Shown one piece after another: positions 9,078 to 17,813 of a stretch of 64,000 nt of DNA. How positions within the stretch are numbered: the first letter of the stretch is position 1; every line of letters starts with the position of its first letter. Source of the DNA: Methylotenera sp. L2L1. Its GTDB lineage: Bacteria; Pseudomonadota; Gammaproteobacteria; Burkholderiales; Methylophilaceae. The stretch spans positions 1,302,001 through 1,366,000 of the forward strand of contig NZ_JQMG01000001.1 of the NCBI RefSeq assembly GCF_000744605.1, written 5' to 3'. The notes below the pieces were generated by a model. The model had not been told where the DNA came from and did no database searches. It saw nothing but the letters and a program-made list of their open reading frames with translations. Both the position numbers and the translations under genes were made by a program.

Positions 9078-9105
9078 CGTCCAGTGAAGCGCAAAACACT
9101 GGACG
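9078..9105. terminator. Hairpin between convergent genes
   Basis: CGTCCAGTG (9078-9086) pairs perfectly with CACTGGACG (9097-9105) around a 10-nt loop; a short TTT follows on the plus strand and TTTT lies in the loop on the minus strand. It sits 11 bases beyond the end of the cupin gene. Confidence 0.5.
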
Positions 9106-9116
9106 TTTGAGACTTG

Positions 9117-9548
9117 TTAGTGTGACTTTTCTGTCTCTGATAGTTTTTTGCCTACTGAACCAGCATAGAAAACAACCAGCTTTACCGGAACAGCACCAAC
9201 ATTACGGCCATTGTGAAGTGTGTTAATCACCTCTGCTAGCGCTTCACCAGACTTTAGCCGTTTTATCTCACCGCTTTTTAGTTGAACTTCCAACTCGCCT
9301 TCCAGCACCATGCCGAATGACGGTACAGGGTGTAAGTGCCAACCTGTTTCACCGCTAGGCGCGATCTCGACAACCATACCTGTGATTTCAGCTTTTCCTG
9401 ATGGGTATTCAATAGGTTTGCCGTCCCAGCTTGTTTCCGTTTTCAATACTGTAGAAACCTTGACCGAAGCAGATTGCTCCAAGGCATATGCTTGGGAATG
9501 ACATACCAATGCAATAACAAGTGGATAAATTATTTTTAGCATTTTCAT
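9117..9548 (-). CDS. Exported cupin-domain protein
   Basis: A small single-domain cupin with a signal peptide: MKMLKIIYPLVIALVCHSQAYA, with likely cleavage after AYA. The cupin motif GWHLHPVPSFGMVLEGE carries the usual metal-binding histidines. Start: ATG at 9548 places the signal peptide at the N-terminus; the frame stays open to a TTG at 9593, but those residues are not a plausible leader. The mature protein of about 120 residues would be periplasmic. Function unknown; the family binds or oxidises small molecules. Single gene, between convergent and divergent neighbours. Confidence 0.85.
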   Translation of the reverse strand: MKMLKIIYPLVIALVCHSQAYALEQSASVKVSTVLKTETSWDGKPIEYPSGKAEITGMVVEIAPSGETGWHLHPVPSFGMVLEGELEVQLKSGEIKRLKSGEALAEVINTLHNGRNVGAVPVKLVVFYAGSVGKKLSETEKSH

Positions 9549-9751
9549 ATCATTCCGTTTCTGTTTGGTAGCGTGTGCATTGCGCCTTAACAATACTTTA
9601 TGTGGCAGATGTCGTTTGCCTCGTTATGAAGTTGATGCTCCCAATATCGGTGTTGCGAGAGGGTGGCGTTTTTGTGTTTGGTTCGGGATGTACGCTTTTT
9701 TGAATTACCTCGAGCAAGGCGAGGCACGCATCTTTTATCGCATAGAATGTT

Positions 9752-11002
9752 TTACCACTGTTTGCTCAGCATGAAATGCAGAAAGAATCCCTCATTGCGT
9801 ACCTCCGTATTGTTGCCGAACAATGGGCTATCGTAAGTCACTTTTTTAGGTAATAAAAACTCAATACCGCTGGTGAGTTTCCATGTTTCATCTAGCTTAC
9901 GAGCAAAGCCCAGTGTAACGTGCTGTTCTAAAGTGGCCGCGAGTAAAGCATTGGAGTTTTGCTTTGGCACCGGATTTTTGCCATAGTTGTAGCCTGCGTA
10001 TAAAGTGGTTTTGTCATTGTAAGTGTAGGCTGCACCTAGCGCATATACTATTTGATTGTGCCAATCTTGTTGGCTGACATTTACCGTTGAGGCTGGTGCA
10101 GAGGTGTTTGAGGTTTCACTCCATGTAGTCGTTACATCGTGAATGGCGTCTGCCCAGTTAAGCCAATTGATTTTTGCTGACAGTAATAAATCGGCATTAG
10201 GCTTAAACGCTGCACCAATCGCCACTTCACGCGGTAGTGCAAATCCTTTAATGCTGAGGTTGTCATATTTAGCAATGCCAGCCGCGCCAAAGTTAAATTT
10301 AGCCGTACCGCCAGTAAGCGGTAGTTCAGTTTTTTCTGTATAGCTTGCGCCCAGCGTCCATTGCTCGTTTAACTTATATTGAGCGCCTAGTTTGAAGCCG
10401 AAGCGAATAGTATCTGCGCCTTTGTTTTCAAAGCCTGAAAAACTAGCGGTAGGGGGAGTGTTGTAAAAGAACTTTTGCTCAATACTCGCGTAAACCAAGC
10501 TAACAGAGCCACCTATGGAAAGATTGTCTGTCACTTGGCAGCCAATCCCAGGCGTTACTTTTGCAATAGCAAACAGAGAACTCATTTCGTCATCGGTACC
10601 AAATGGCGTTTTAATGTGTTTAAACACTGCGCCTGCACCACCTTGTGAGAAAAATCCAATACCCGCGGTACAGGGTAAGTTTTCCAATTGTTGTGCGTAA
10701 CCACCGCCAGCAAGAAAGACGTAACGATTGTCAGCATGCTGGTCATTGCGTGCGTCTTTGTGTGCCAAATCAGTGGTGCGTAGCATTGAGCCATACGCAT
10801 CAAACAACTTACCTTTGATTTGCGCCAACCCTGCAGGGTTGGTGTTTAACGCACTGGTATCGCGTGCTACAGCGGTGTCTGCTCCCCCCATGAGTGTAGA
10901 TTCTGCACCATAGCCAATTAAATTGATGCCGTTTGTCGCATGGCTGGGTGTAGTGATGGATAGCCCGCAAAGTAGCAGTGCAATAATATGGTGGCGATTC
11001 AT
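9752..11002 (-). CDS. Outer-membrane transport protein, FadL/OMPP1 family
   Basis: Outer-membrane beta-barrel of the FadL/TodX family, which brings hydrophobic substrates such as long-chain fatty acids or aromatic hydrocarbons across the outer membrane. The signal peptide ends at PSHA, followed by the family start TNGINLIGYGAES and the NTNPAGLAQIKG hatch segment. Alternating beta strands fill the rest and the last residue is the expected aromatic W (MLSKQW). Length 416 is normal. ATG at 11002. It stands alone; the nearby esterase and ring-cleaving dioxygenase could fit hydrophobic-compound use, but there is no direct link. Confidence 0.9.
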   Translation of the reverse strand: MNRHHIIALLLCGLSITTPSHATNGINLIGYGAESTLMGGADTAVARDTSALNTNPAGLAQIKGKLFDAYGSMLRTTDLAHKDARNDQHADNRYVFLAGGGYAQQLENLPCTAGIGFFSQGGAGAVFKHIKTPFGTDDEMSSLFAIAKVTPGIGCQVTDNLSIGGSVSLVYASIEQKFFYNTPPTASFSGFENKGADTIRFGFKLGAQYKLNEQWTLGASYTEKTELPLTGGTAKFNFGAAGIAKYDNLSIKGFALPREVAIGAAFKPNADLLLSAKINWLNWADAIHDVTTTWSETSNTSAPASTVNVSQQDWHNQIVYALGAAYTYNDKTTLYAGYNYGKNPVPKQNSNALLAATLEQHVTLGFARKLDETWKLTSGIEFLLPKKVTYDSPLFGNNTEVRNEGFFLHFMLSKQW

Positions 11003-11256
11003 TTTTGTTATTTCTTTTTAGTTATATAGCGCTATGAGTGTTGGACTTTATATTGCTGTACTAATTTTTTAATAATGGCGTTTTGCATTATGGTTCTTAA
11101 TTATGCAATTAGCATAATCTATATTTAATCTTTTACGACAATATTTCTGTATTCTGTATTCTGTAGGCGTTGGTAGGCACTTTATACTTTCAGTGCATCG
11201 AGAAGTGCTCTATCAATCAACTGCTTATGATTGGTTTTATAGTCAAGTGGATGGCG

Positions 11257-12036
11257 TTATTTACTACCAGCAAGAAAGCGGTCAACTACTTCTATAAATG
11301 CCTGCGGCTGCTCTGCGTGCACCCAGTGGTTTGCCGCTAAGCTGGTAAATTGTGCGTTGGTGAAATGGGTGCTGATATGCGCTATGTCTGTATCACGCAC
11401 GTAATCACTGCGCTCACCGCGGATAAATAGACTAGGCTTTTCATAACGCGTATGTTCACATACGGCCTGTATCAGGTGAGGGTAATTTGCTCTGAGCGCT
11501 GCTAGGTTAATGCGCCACGCGAGCTTGTTTTCAGCTTTGATTAAATTCATCAGTAAAAACTGACGCACCATGGTGTGGGGAATCTTGCTGGTCAATGCTT
11601 TATCCACGTCGCTGCGGCTTTGCATAGCGCTGAGGTCAACTGCCATCATGGCATCAATAATATGCGTATATGCATCGGGATAAGTGCGTATTGCCATGTC
11701 TACCACGATCAATTTTTCTAGCTTATCAGGGTATTGTGTCGCAAATTGCATCGCCATTTTTCCGCCCAGTGAGTGGCCAAGTAAATGGATGCGGTCTAAG
11801 CCAAGCGCGTCGCATAGTTCCAGCAGGTCATCTGCCATCTCTGTATAGGTTTGCGAGTCGCTATGCGGAGATCTGCCGTGGTTGCGTAAATCTACACTAA
11901 TCACCTGGTAGTGCTGCGAAAAATGCTTGGCAACTGTGCCCCAGTTATCGCCAGAGCCAAATAAACCGTGCAGCAAAATAAGAGGTTGGCCTTTTCCTGA
12001 GATTGGATCACCTAGGGTTTGGTAGTGTAATTGCAT
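11257..12036 (-). CDS. Alpha/beta-fold hydrolase, YbfF-like esterase
   Basis: Serine esterase of the YbfF type (E. coli YbfF, 254 residues, hydrolyses acyl-CoA and esters). Oxyanion motif LLHGLFGSGDNW near 21-32, SVDLRNHGRSPH at 47-58, nucleophile elbow LGHSLGGKMA with S89, and the catalytic histidine in the NHWVHAEQPQAF segment near 240. ATG at 12036 gives 259 residues, matching the family; an upstream TTG at 12084 would add an unrelated extension. Cytoplasmic. It follows the FKBP gene in the same direction, separated by a terminator hairpin. Confidence 0.88.
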   Translation of the reverse strand: MQLHYQTLGDPISGKGQPLILLHGLFGSGDNWGTVAKHFSQHYQVISVDLRNHGRSPHSDSQTYTEMADDLLELCDALGLDRIHLLGHSLGGKMAMQFATQYPDKLEKLIVVDMAIRTYPDAYTHIIDAMMAVDLSAMQSRSDVDKALTSKIPHTMVRQFLLMNLIKAENKLAWRINLAALRANYPHLIQAVCEHTRYEKPSLFIRGERSDYVRDTDIAHISTHFTNAQFTSLAANHWVHAEQPQAFIEVVDRFLAGSK

Positions 12037-12100
12037 GGGAGATAATAAAAGATTGGGGCAGGTGATAAGTGTTAATGCCTGCAATGTTACATGGGGTAAA

Positions 12101-12142
12101 ACAGGGTAGATAAGCTAAATTAAACTAAGTTACCTACCCTGT
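12101..12142 (-). terminator. Terminator after the FKBP gene
   Basis: ACAGGGTAG-TAA (12101-12113) pairs with TTA-CTACCCTGT (12130-12142) with one mismatch, and TTTTACC follows on the minus strand. It lies 13 nt beyond the FKBP stop and separates it from the esterase gene. Confidence 0.7.
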
Positions 12143-12154
12143 ACGTGCTAGCTA

Positions 12155-12781
12155 TTATTCAATCGCTAATAACTCAATTTCAAAAATCAAGGTTGCATCT
12201 GGGCCAATCGCAGGGCCACTGCCGTTTGCGCCATAAGCCAAGTTTGATGGAATAGTTAACTCAAACTTACTGCCCACGTTCATTAACTGCAAACCTTCAA
12301 CCCAACCGGCAATCACACCAGTCACCGGGAAAACGATAGGCTCGCCACGGTCGTAAGAGCTATCAAACACCGTACCGTCAATTAGCGTACCTCTGTAATG
12401 CACTTTTACCTTATTGCTTTTGCTTGGTTTTGCGCCATCACCAGCCACCAATGATTTATATTGCAAGCCGCTATCTGTGGTGATTACGCCATCTTTTTTA
12501 GCGTTTTCAGCCAAATAAGCAGCACCTTCCGCTTGGTTCTTTGCAGATTGCTCAGCCTGTGCCGCCATTTGTTTTTCTTGGCTCTCTTTTTGCACTTGTT
12601 CAACCGTGCTTCTTTTTTCTGCATCAGTTAAACGTGATGGGGTATCTGCCATTACATCGATAACAGCTTGTGCAACTGCGTCTGCGTCTAAAGCTAAGCC
12701 ATCATTCTTAAGCTGATGCGCCATATTTTCACCAACGATATAACTTAAGCGTTGGGTTAAAGTGTTTAATTCAATTGCCAT
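12155..12781 (-). CDS. fklB: FKBP-type peptidyl-prolyl isomerase (FklB-like)
   Basis: Peptidyl-prolyl cis-trans isomerase. Residues 1-90 form the helical dimerisation domain of the FkpA/Mip group, ending in AAYLAENAKKDGV; residues 100-208 are the FKBP catalytic domain with VHYRGTLIDGTVFDSS, FPVTGVIAGWVEGL and the FEIELL end. There is no signal peptide, which points to cytoplasmic FklB (206 residues in E. coli) rather than periplasmic FkpA. ATG at 12781. Single transcription unit. Confidence 0.93.
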   Translation of the reverse strand: MAIELNTLTQRLSYIVGENMAHQLKNDGLALDADAVAQAVIDVMADTPSRLTDAEKRSTVEQVQKESQEKQMAAQAEQSAKNQAEGAAYLAENAKKDGVITTDSGLQYKSLVAGDGAKPSKSNKVKVHYRGTLIDGTVFDSSYDRGEPIVFPVTGVIAGWVEGLQLMNVGSKFELTIPSNLAYGANGSGPAIGPDATLIFEIELLAIE

Positions 12782-13045
12782 TGTGTGTTTCTTTCGTTGT
12801 TTGAGGGGGTGCTTTTAATGCGATTGATGCAAGCAGCATAAAGCGTAATTATGACGGAGAATGATAGATAAAACAAAACCTCGCTTGAGTAAGTTATACT
12901 TTGATCAATATCCTGCCCGTTAGGAGGGGACGGCTCTGAAAACGCCACTAAGTTAGTAGTAGGTGTTTGGGTTTAAAGGTCATTATCTGACTAAGCTGTT
13001 AGTGACTCATTTTCTGTATCTAAATAATTAAAAAAATGTATTTAT

Positions 13046-14002
13046 ATGAAAACCGTTAAATATCTACTAGCAATTTTTTTCCTATACTCAACAGTTGCTA
13101 GTGCTGATTATCCCGAGCCCGCTGACGATCCGATTATTGGTAAGAAATTATGGGTATATTACGAAAATAGTACTTGTCGAGATAACTTTAAAATATACAA
13201 AAAGCAATCGACAGGTGATCAATATCCGAATGAGGCACCTATACAAATTTTAGTAGAAAATCTCGATAAAACACCATTTAATTGGCATGCAGGGGCATGG
13301 TATGAGATCTCCCTCAACAGTGACAGTAGCAAAGGGCATATTACTTATAACGATATGCATGCCAGTTACGGCTATGTGAGGAATTTGTATCTCACCGATG
13401 GTGATCATGTTGATCTTCAATTACTTAAAGATGCATGTGTAAGTAATATTTCGCCTGAGCAAAAAATCAGCTTTATTGATGCAGAAAAGAAACTAATATT
13501 AGCTCAAGAAAAATTGATTGATGAAGAAAATCAAAATAGACGAGAAAAAAGAGAATCTGCCAAACTTGCAGCAATAGAAGCAGAGAAGATTAAAAAAGAA
13601 AAATTAATCACAGATAGACTACAAGCTCGCAAAGATCAGCAAGTACAAGAGCTAAAAGACGCACCTGAAAATATCAAAATAATTTCAACAAGGCAATTCT
13701 GTGAATACTATGGCCAAATGCTCAGAGGTGAGTATATTTCAGATTTTGGCTCGGCTTCTGATATGAAAAACATTATAAAAAAAGAAGCTAGTCGTAGAAA
13801 AATTAAGGTGAACGAGCACATAGCTAAAGCCCAGCTTCTAAAGCTAAACATTAGTACTTGTGATCTATATGCATCCTGGGGAATTCCTGATGATGAAAAT
13901 AAATCCGTAGGACGTTACGGTGTTCACATTCAACATATCTATCCAAGATCGAGGACTTATGTATATTCAGAGAATGATCGAGTAACAAGCTGGCAAGAAT
14001 AA
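13046..14002 (+). CDS. Exported coiled-coil protein with C-terminal BamE/OmlA-like segment
   Basis: Not recognised as a whole. It has a signal peptide (MKTVKYLLAIFFLYSTVASA), a globular N-terminal part to about residue 130 with two possible disulphide cysteines, a charged Lys/Glu-rich coiled coil from about 140 to 210, and a small C-terminal domain from about 215. The last 45 residues (WGIPDDENKSVGRYGVH, YVYSENDRVTSWQE) resemble the small outer-membrane-lipoprotein-A-like module found at the ends of many exported or phage-associated proteins. Base composition is clearly more AT-rich than neighbours, so horizontal transfer is possible. Followed by another AT-rich unknown gene in convergent orientation. 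Confidence 0.75.
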   Translation: MKTVKYLLAIFFLYSTVASADYPEPADDPIIGKKLWVYYENSTCRDNFKIYKKQSTGDQYPNEAPIQILVENLDKTPFNWHAGAWYEISLNSDSSKGHITYNDMHASYGYVRNLYLTDGDHVDLQLLKDACVSNISPEQKISFIDAEKKLILAQEKLIDEENQNRREKRESAKLAAIEAEKIKKEKLITDRLQARKDQQVQELKDAPENIKIISTRQFCEYYGQMLRGEYISDFGSASDMKNIIKKEASRRKIKVNEHIAKAQLLKLNISTCDLYASWGIPDDENKSVGRYGVHIQHIYPRSRTYVYSENDRVTSWQE

Positions 14003-14080
14003 ATATGGCTGATATCTGGCTATGAGGAATTGTGGTAGTTGCGAATTTGTGTATTGATAATTGACGTAATAAAAATTATT

Positions 14081-14971
14081 TTAGATGGTTGCAATAGTGT
14101 TGCTGCCAGATGAATATAGCAAGTACTCTCCGTTATAACCCAATAATTTCAATAAGTATTCCCTACATAAGTCATGAATGTCATCGTGTAATTTGACAGC
14201 ACAGTCTTGATGTAGTTGTGTTAAGCCTGAATGAATTATTTCATCACGTATTGTTTTTACTTGGCTTAAGTCTTTAGCTATACCAACTTCGTTAAACATC
14301 ATTTCTAGAAGTTCTTTAAAACTATATTTCTCTGAATTTTTAGTAGGGTTATCCCCTTTCCTAAAATAATTATTTATATATTTAATATCATTTGAATGAG
14401 CAAAACTGCTTTTCAAGCTCTCTAAAAGCACAAAAGATAATGCAAGTTTTGCTTCTATTGGAAGATTGTTGTTTTCAATCAAAAGCATGTAGTGAATTGC
14501 TACATTAAGTTTTCTTGGATTTTCAAGAGACTTGTAGTTGTTGAAAGTTTGTTCAACAAATGACTTAACAATGCCACCATCTCTAATTTCAATTGTTGGT
14601 CTAGAGAAAGCTAGCTTTCCACTTGCTGCCCATCGGCGACCAGTGTTTTGATTGCCAGCATAATCATATCCATAAAAGACAACGTTCGATAAACATGCAA
14701 ATGACAAAAGCCAGCAAAATTTATGAATGTCTGATTCAATTTCAATTAAATCATTTTCCTTTACGTTGTTTATTATCAACTCAGTGGTTTCACAGAACAG
14801 ACCTTTGAACTCTTGGAGTTTACCTTCAACAATATTTCGGTTTTGTTTCAATATAAAAATTCGACCATTGATTTCAAAGTTTATTGTGTCGCGTATCGCA
14901 GAATGACCATATTCTGAAAACTCCATACCTGCTACTGTGCAATTGGCAATGTGCGCTCGCAATTCGGACAT
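14081..14971 (-). CDS. Unknown cytoplasmic protein, accessory
   Basis: A 296-residue protein I do not recognise. It is mixed alpha/beta with no signal peptide; the C-terminal half has FVLLESLKSSF and a TIRDEIIHSGLT segment reminiscent of ApeA/HEPN-like helical domains found in abortive-infection and uncharacterised defence proteins, but this is only a weak resemblance. ATG at 14971 is chosen because AAGG lies upstream and because the longer open frame runs through the groEL terminator and repeat. AT-rich compared with groEL. It lies downstream of groEL on the same strand, separated by a terminator. Confidence 0.7.
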   Translation of the reverse strand: MSELRAHIANCTVAGMEFSEYGHSAIRDTINFEINGRIFILKQNRNIVEGKLQEFKGLFCETTELIINNVKENDLIEIESDIHKFCWLLSFACLSNVVFYGYDYAGNQNTGRRWAASGKLAFSRPTIEIRDGGIVKSFVEQTFNNYKSLENPRKLNVAIHYMLLIENNNLPIEAKLALSFVLLESLKSSFAHSNDIKYINNYFRKGDNPTKNSEKYSFKELLEMMFNEVGIAKDLSQVKTIRDEIIHSGLTQLHQDCAVKLHDDIHDLCREYLLKLLGYNGEYLLYSSGSNTIATI

Positions 14972-15025
14972 GGTCTGGTACCTTGATATAAAGTGTGAAT
15001 AAGGAAAGTATAAAGCACCCAAACA

Positions 15026-15055
15026 AAAAGCCTCGCAATGCGAGGCTTTTTGTTT
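15026..15055. terminator. groEL transcription terminator
   Basis: AAAAAGCCTCG and CGAGGCTTTTT form an 11-bp stem with a 5-nt loop, flanked by T-rich sequence on both strands. On the minus strand it lies past groEL and its trailing inverted repeat and would end the groESL transcript. Confidence 0.85.
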
Positions 15056-15072
15056 TTGAATGCTGCAACGGC

Positions 15073-15197
15073 ATTCCAGCTTCAATTCGAAGGTGAGGCT
15101 AGGCGGTGAGCCGTTTGCAACGAAGGCAGTACGTTTAGTACGACTAGGCGCAAACGGTGAAACCAACAACGCATCACCAAAGAAGTGAAGAATGGAA

Positions 15198-15198
<1 letters not shown>
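15073..15198. repeat. Large imperfect inverted repeat after groEL (copy A)
   Basis: A 126-bp fold-back directly after the groEL stop. Nested pairing segments, outside to inside, are ATTCCA/TGGAAT (15073-15078, 15193-15198), TTCA/TGAA, GGTGA-GC/GC-TCACC (15092-15099, 15171-15178), GGT/ACC, CCGTTTGC/GCAAACGG (15111-15118, 15150-15157) and the core GTAC/GTAC (15129-15132, 15138-15141). The outer arm reaches the groEL stop codon. The core GGCAGTACGTTTAGTACG recurs with one change after groES. Confidence 0.8.
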
Positions 15199-16871
<1,673 letters not shown>

Positions 16872-17012
16872 CTAAATAAGGGTGTTGCATCAACGCTTAA
16901 AAATCCTCATTTACTATTTGTAAACTCCGGTTTTTGCGCCTTGCTGCGCCTACTTATTTATTCGCTCTGATGTTTTGCATATCCTATTAAAAATTAAAAA
17001 AGCCGAATTAGG

Positions 17013-17155
17013 TCATCGTATTTGGTGTGGCGAGAGGAAGCGATACTAGGCACGAGAAACGTATTAAGCGCAGGCAGTACGTTAAGTACGGCAAGCTTAA
17101 ACGGCTTCGAGCAACGCAGTAGCGCGAACTCGCAGACCGCCAAATTACTCGACGA
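17013..17155. repeat. Large imperfect inverted repeat after groES (copy B)
   Basis: A 143-bp fold-back that includes the last codons of groES. Pairing segments are TC-TCG/CGA-GA (17013-17018, 17150-17155), TTTGG/CCAAA (17021-17025, 17140-17144), CGAG/CTCG, CGA/TCG, CGT/ACG, TTAAGC/GCTTAA (17064-17069, 17095-17100) and the core GC-GTAC/GTAC-GC (17074-17080, 17086-17092). The core GGCAGTACGTTAAGTACG matches copy A with one change, while the flanking stem has a different sequence that still pairs. Confidence 0.78.
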
Positions 17156-17432
17156 TAGCCATGATGTCTTCTTCGCGCATAACTAATAGCTCTTCACCGT
17201 CAACTTTAACGGTTTGGCCGGCGTATTTGCCGAAAAGTACTTTGTCGCCAACTTTAACGTCAAGGGCAATCACTTTGCCGCTTTCATCACGTTTACCTGA
17301 ACCCACAGCTTGAATAACGCCTTGGTCTGGTTTTTCTGTTGCGCTATCTGGGATTACAATGCCAGACGCGGTTGTACGCTCTTCTTCTGAACGTTTAACA
17401 ATCACGCGGTCGTGTAATGGACGAATTTTCAT
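17145..17432 (-). CDS. groS: Co-chaperonin GroES
   Basis: 10-kDa co-chaperonin that forms the heptameric lid on GroEL. The N-terminus [14 protein letters not shown], the mobile loop [14 protein letters not shown] and the VLFGKYAGQ segment are diagnostic. Length 95 is standard. ATG at 17432 is preceded by AGGAGAAATTGA. First gene of the groESL operon. An HrcA-type CIRCE operator lies 70-96 nt upstream of the start. Confidence 0.98.
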   Translation of the reverse strand: MKIRPLHDRVIVKRSEEERTTASGIVIPDSATEKPDQGVIQAVGSGKRDESGKVIALDVKVGDKVLFGKYAGQTVKVDGEELLVMREEDIMAIVE

Positions 17433-17501
17433 TCAATTTCTCCTGATGAGTTATGCTAAGTAAATTGGTTAAATACAAAATTGTATAGGTAATGCTGCAT
17501 T

Positions 17502-17528
17502 TTAGCACTCCCGTACCTCGATTGCTAA
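17502..17528. promoter_or_regulatory. CIRCE operator for HrcA
   Basis: TTAGCACTC (17502-17510), nine bases, then GATTGCTAA (17520-17528). This matches the CIRCE consensus TTAGCACTC-N9-GAGTGCTAA with a single mismatch in the right arm. HrcA repressor binds such sites upstream of groESL in many bacteria. On the minus strand a TAAAAT box overlaps its end and TTAGCA lies 18 nt before it, a possible promoter occluded by the repressor. Confidence 0.88.
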
Positions 17529-17813
17529 TTTGGGGATCAATTAAGTGATTTCAAGAGCTAATATTAAAATATTCGCAATTGTCGCTGCCATCTGATTTTG
17601 GGTATAGATGTGGGCTGTGCGATTGGTTTGCGCACGCCAGTAATGGGCACCTGTAGATGCAGTCTTTCCCAACTGTACTCTAAAAACTTCCCGTTTCTGT
17701 GTCTGGTTTGCATCTGTGATCTCCCTTACGATGCTCTCATCGTTATTCCGTATTCATACGTGGGTCAGCTTTACCAAAGCCAGCTCGCGTTTTCAAATTT
17801 TAAGTAAAGATTT
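17529..17813. other. Intergenic region between groES and ydeP-type gene
   Basis: Apart from the CIRCE site next to it, I see only an AATATT-AA-AATATT palindrome near 17560. A 69-codon open stretch inside has no family resemblance or ribosome-binding site. Confidence 0.4.

Noticed and set aside
14972-15169. N-terminal extension of the accessory gene at 14081-14971
   Set aside because: The extra codons read through the groEL terminator and fold-back element; a good start with AAGG is at 14971.
17598-17807. 69-codon open frame upstream of the YdeP-type gene
   Set aside because: Cysteine-rich low-quality sequence without ribosome-binding site or similarity to a known family.
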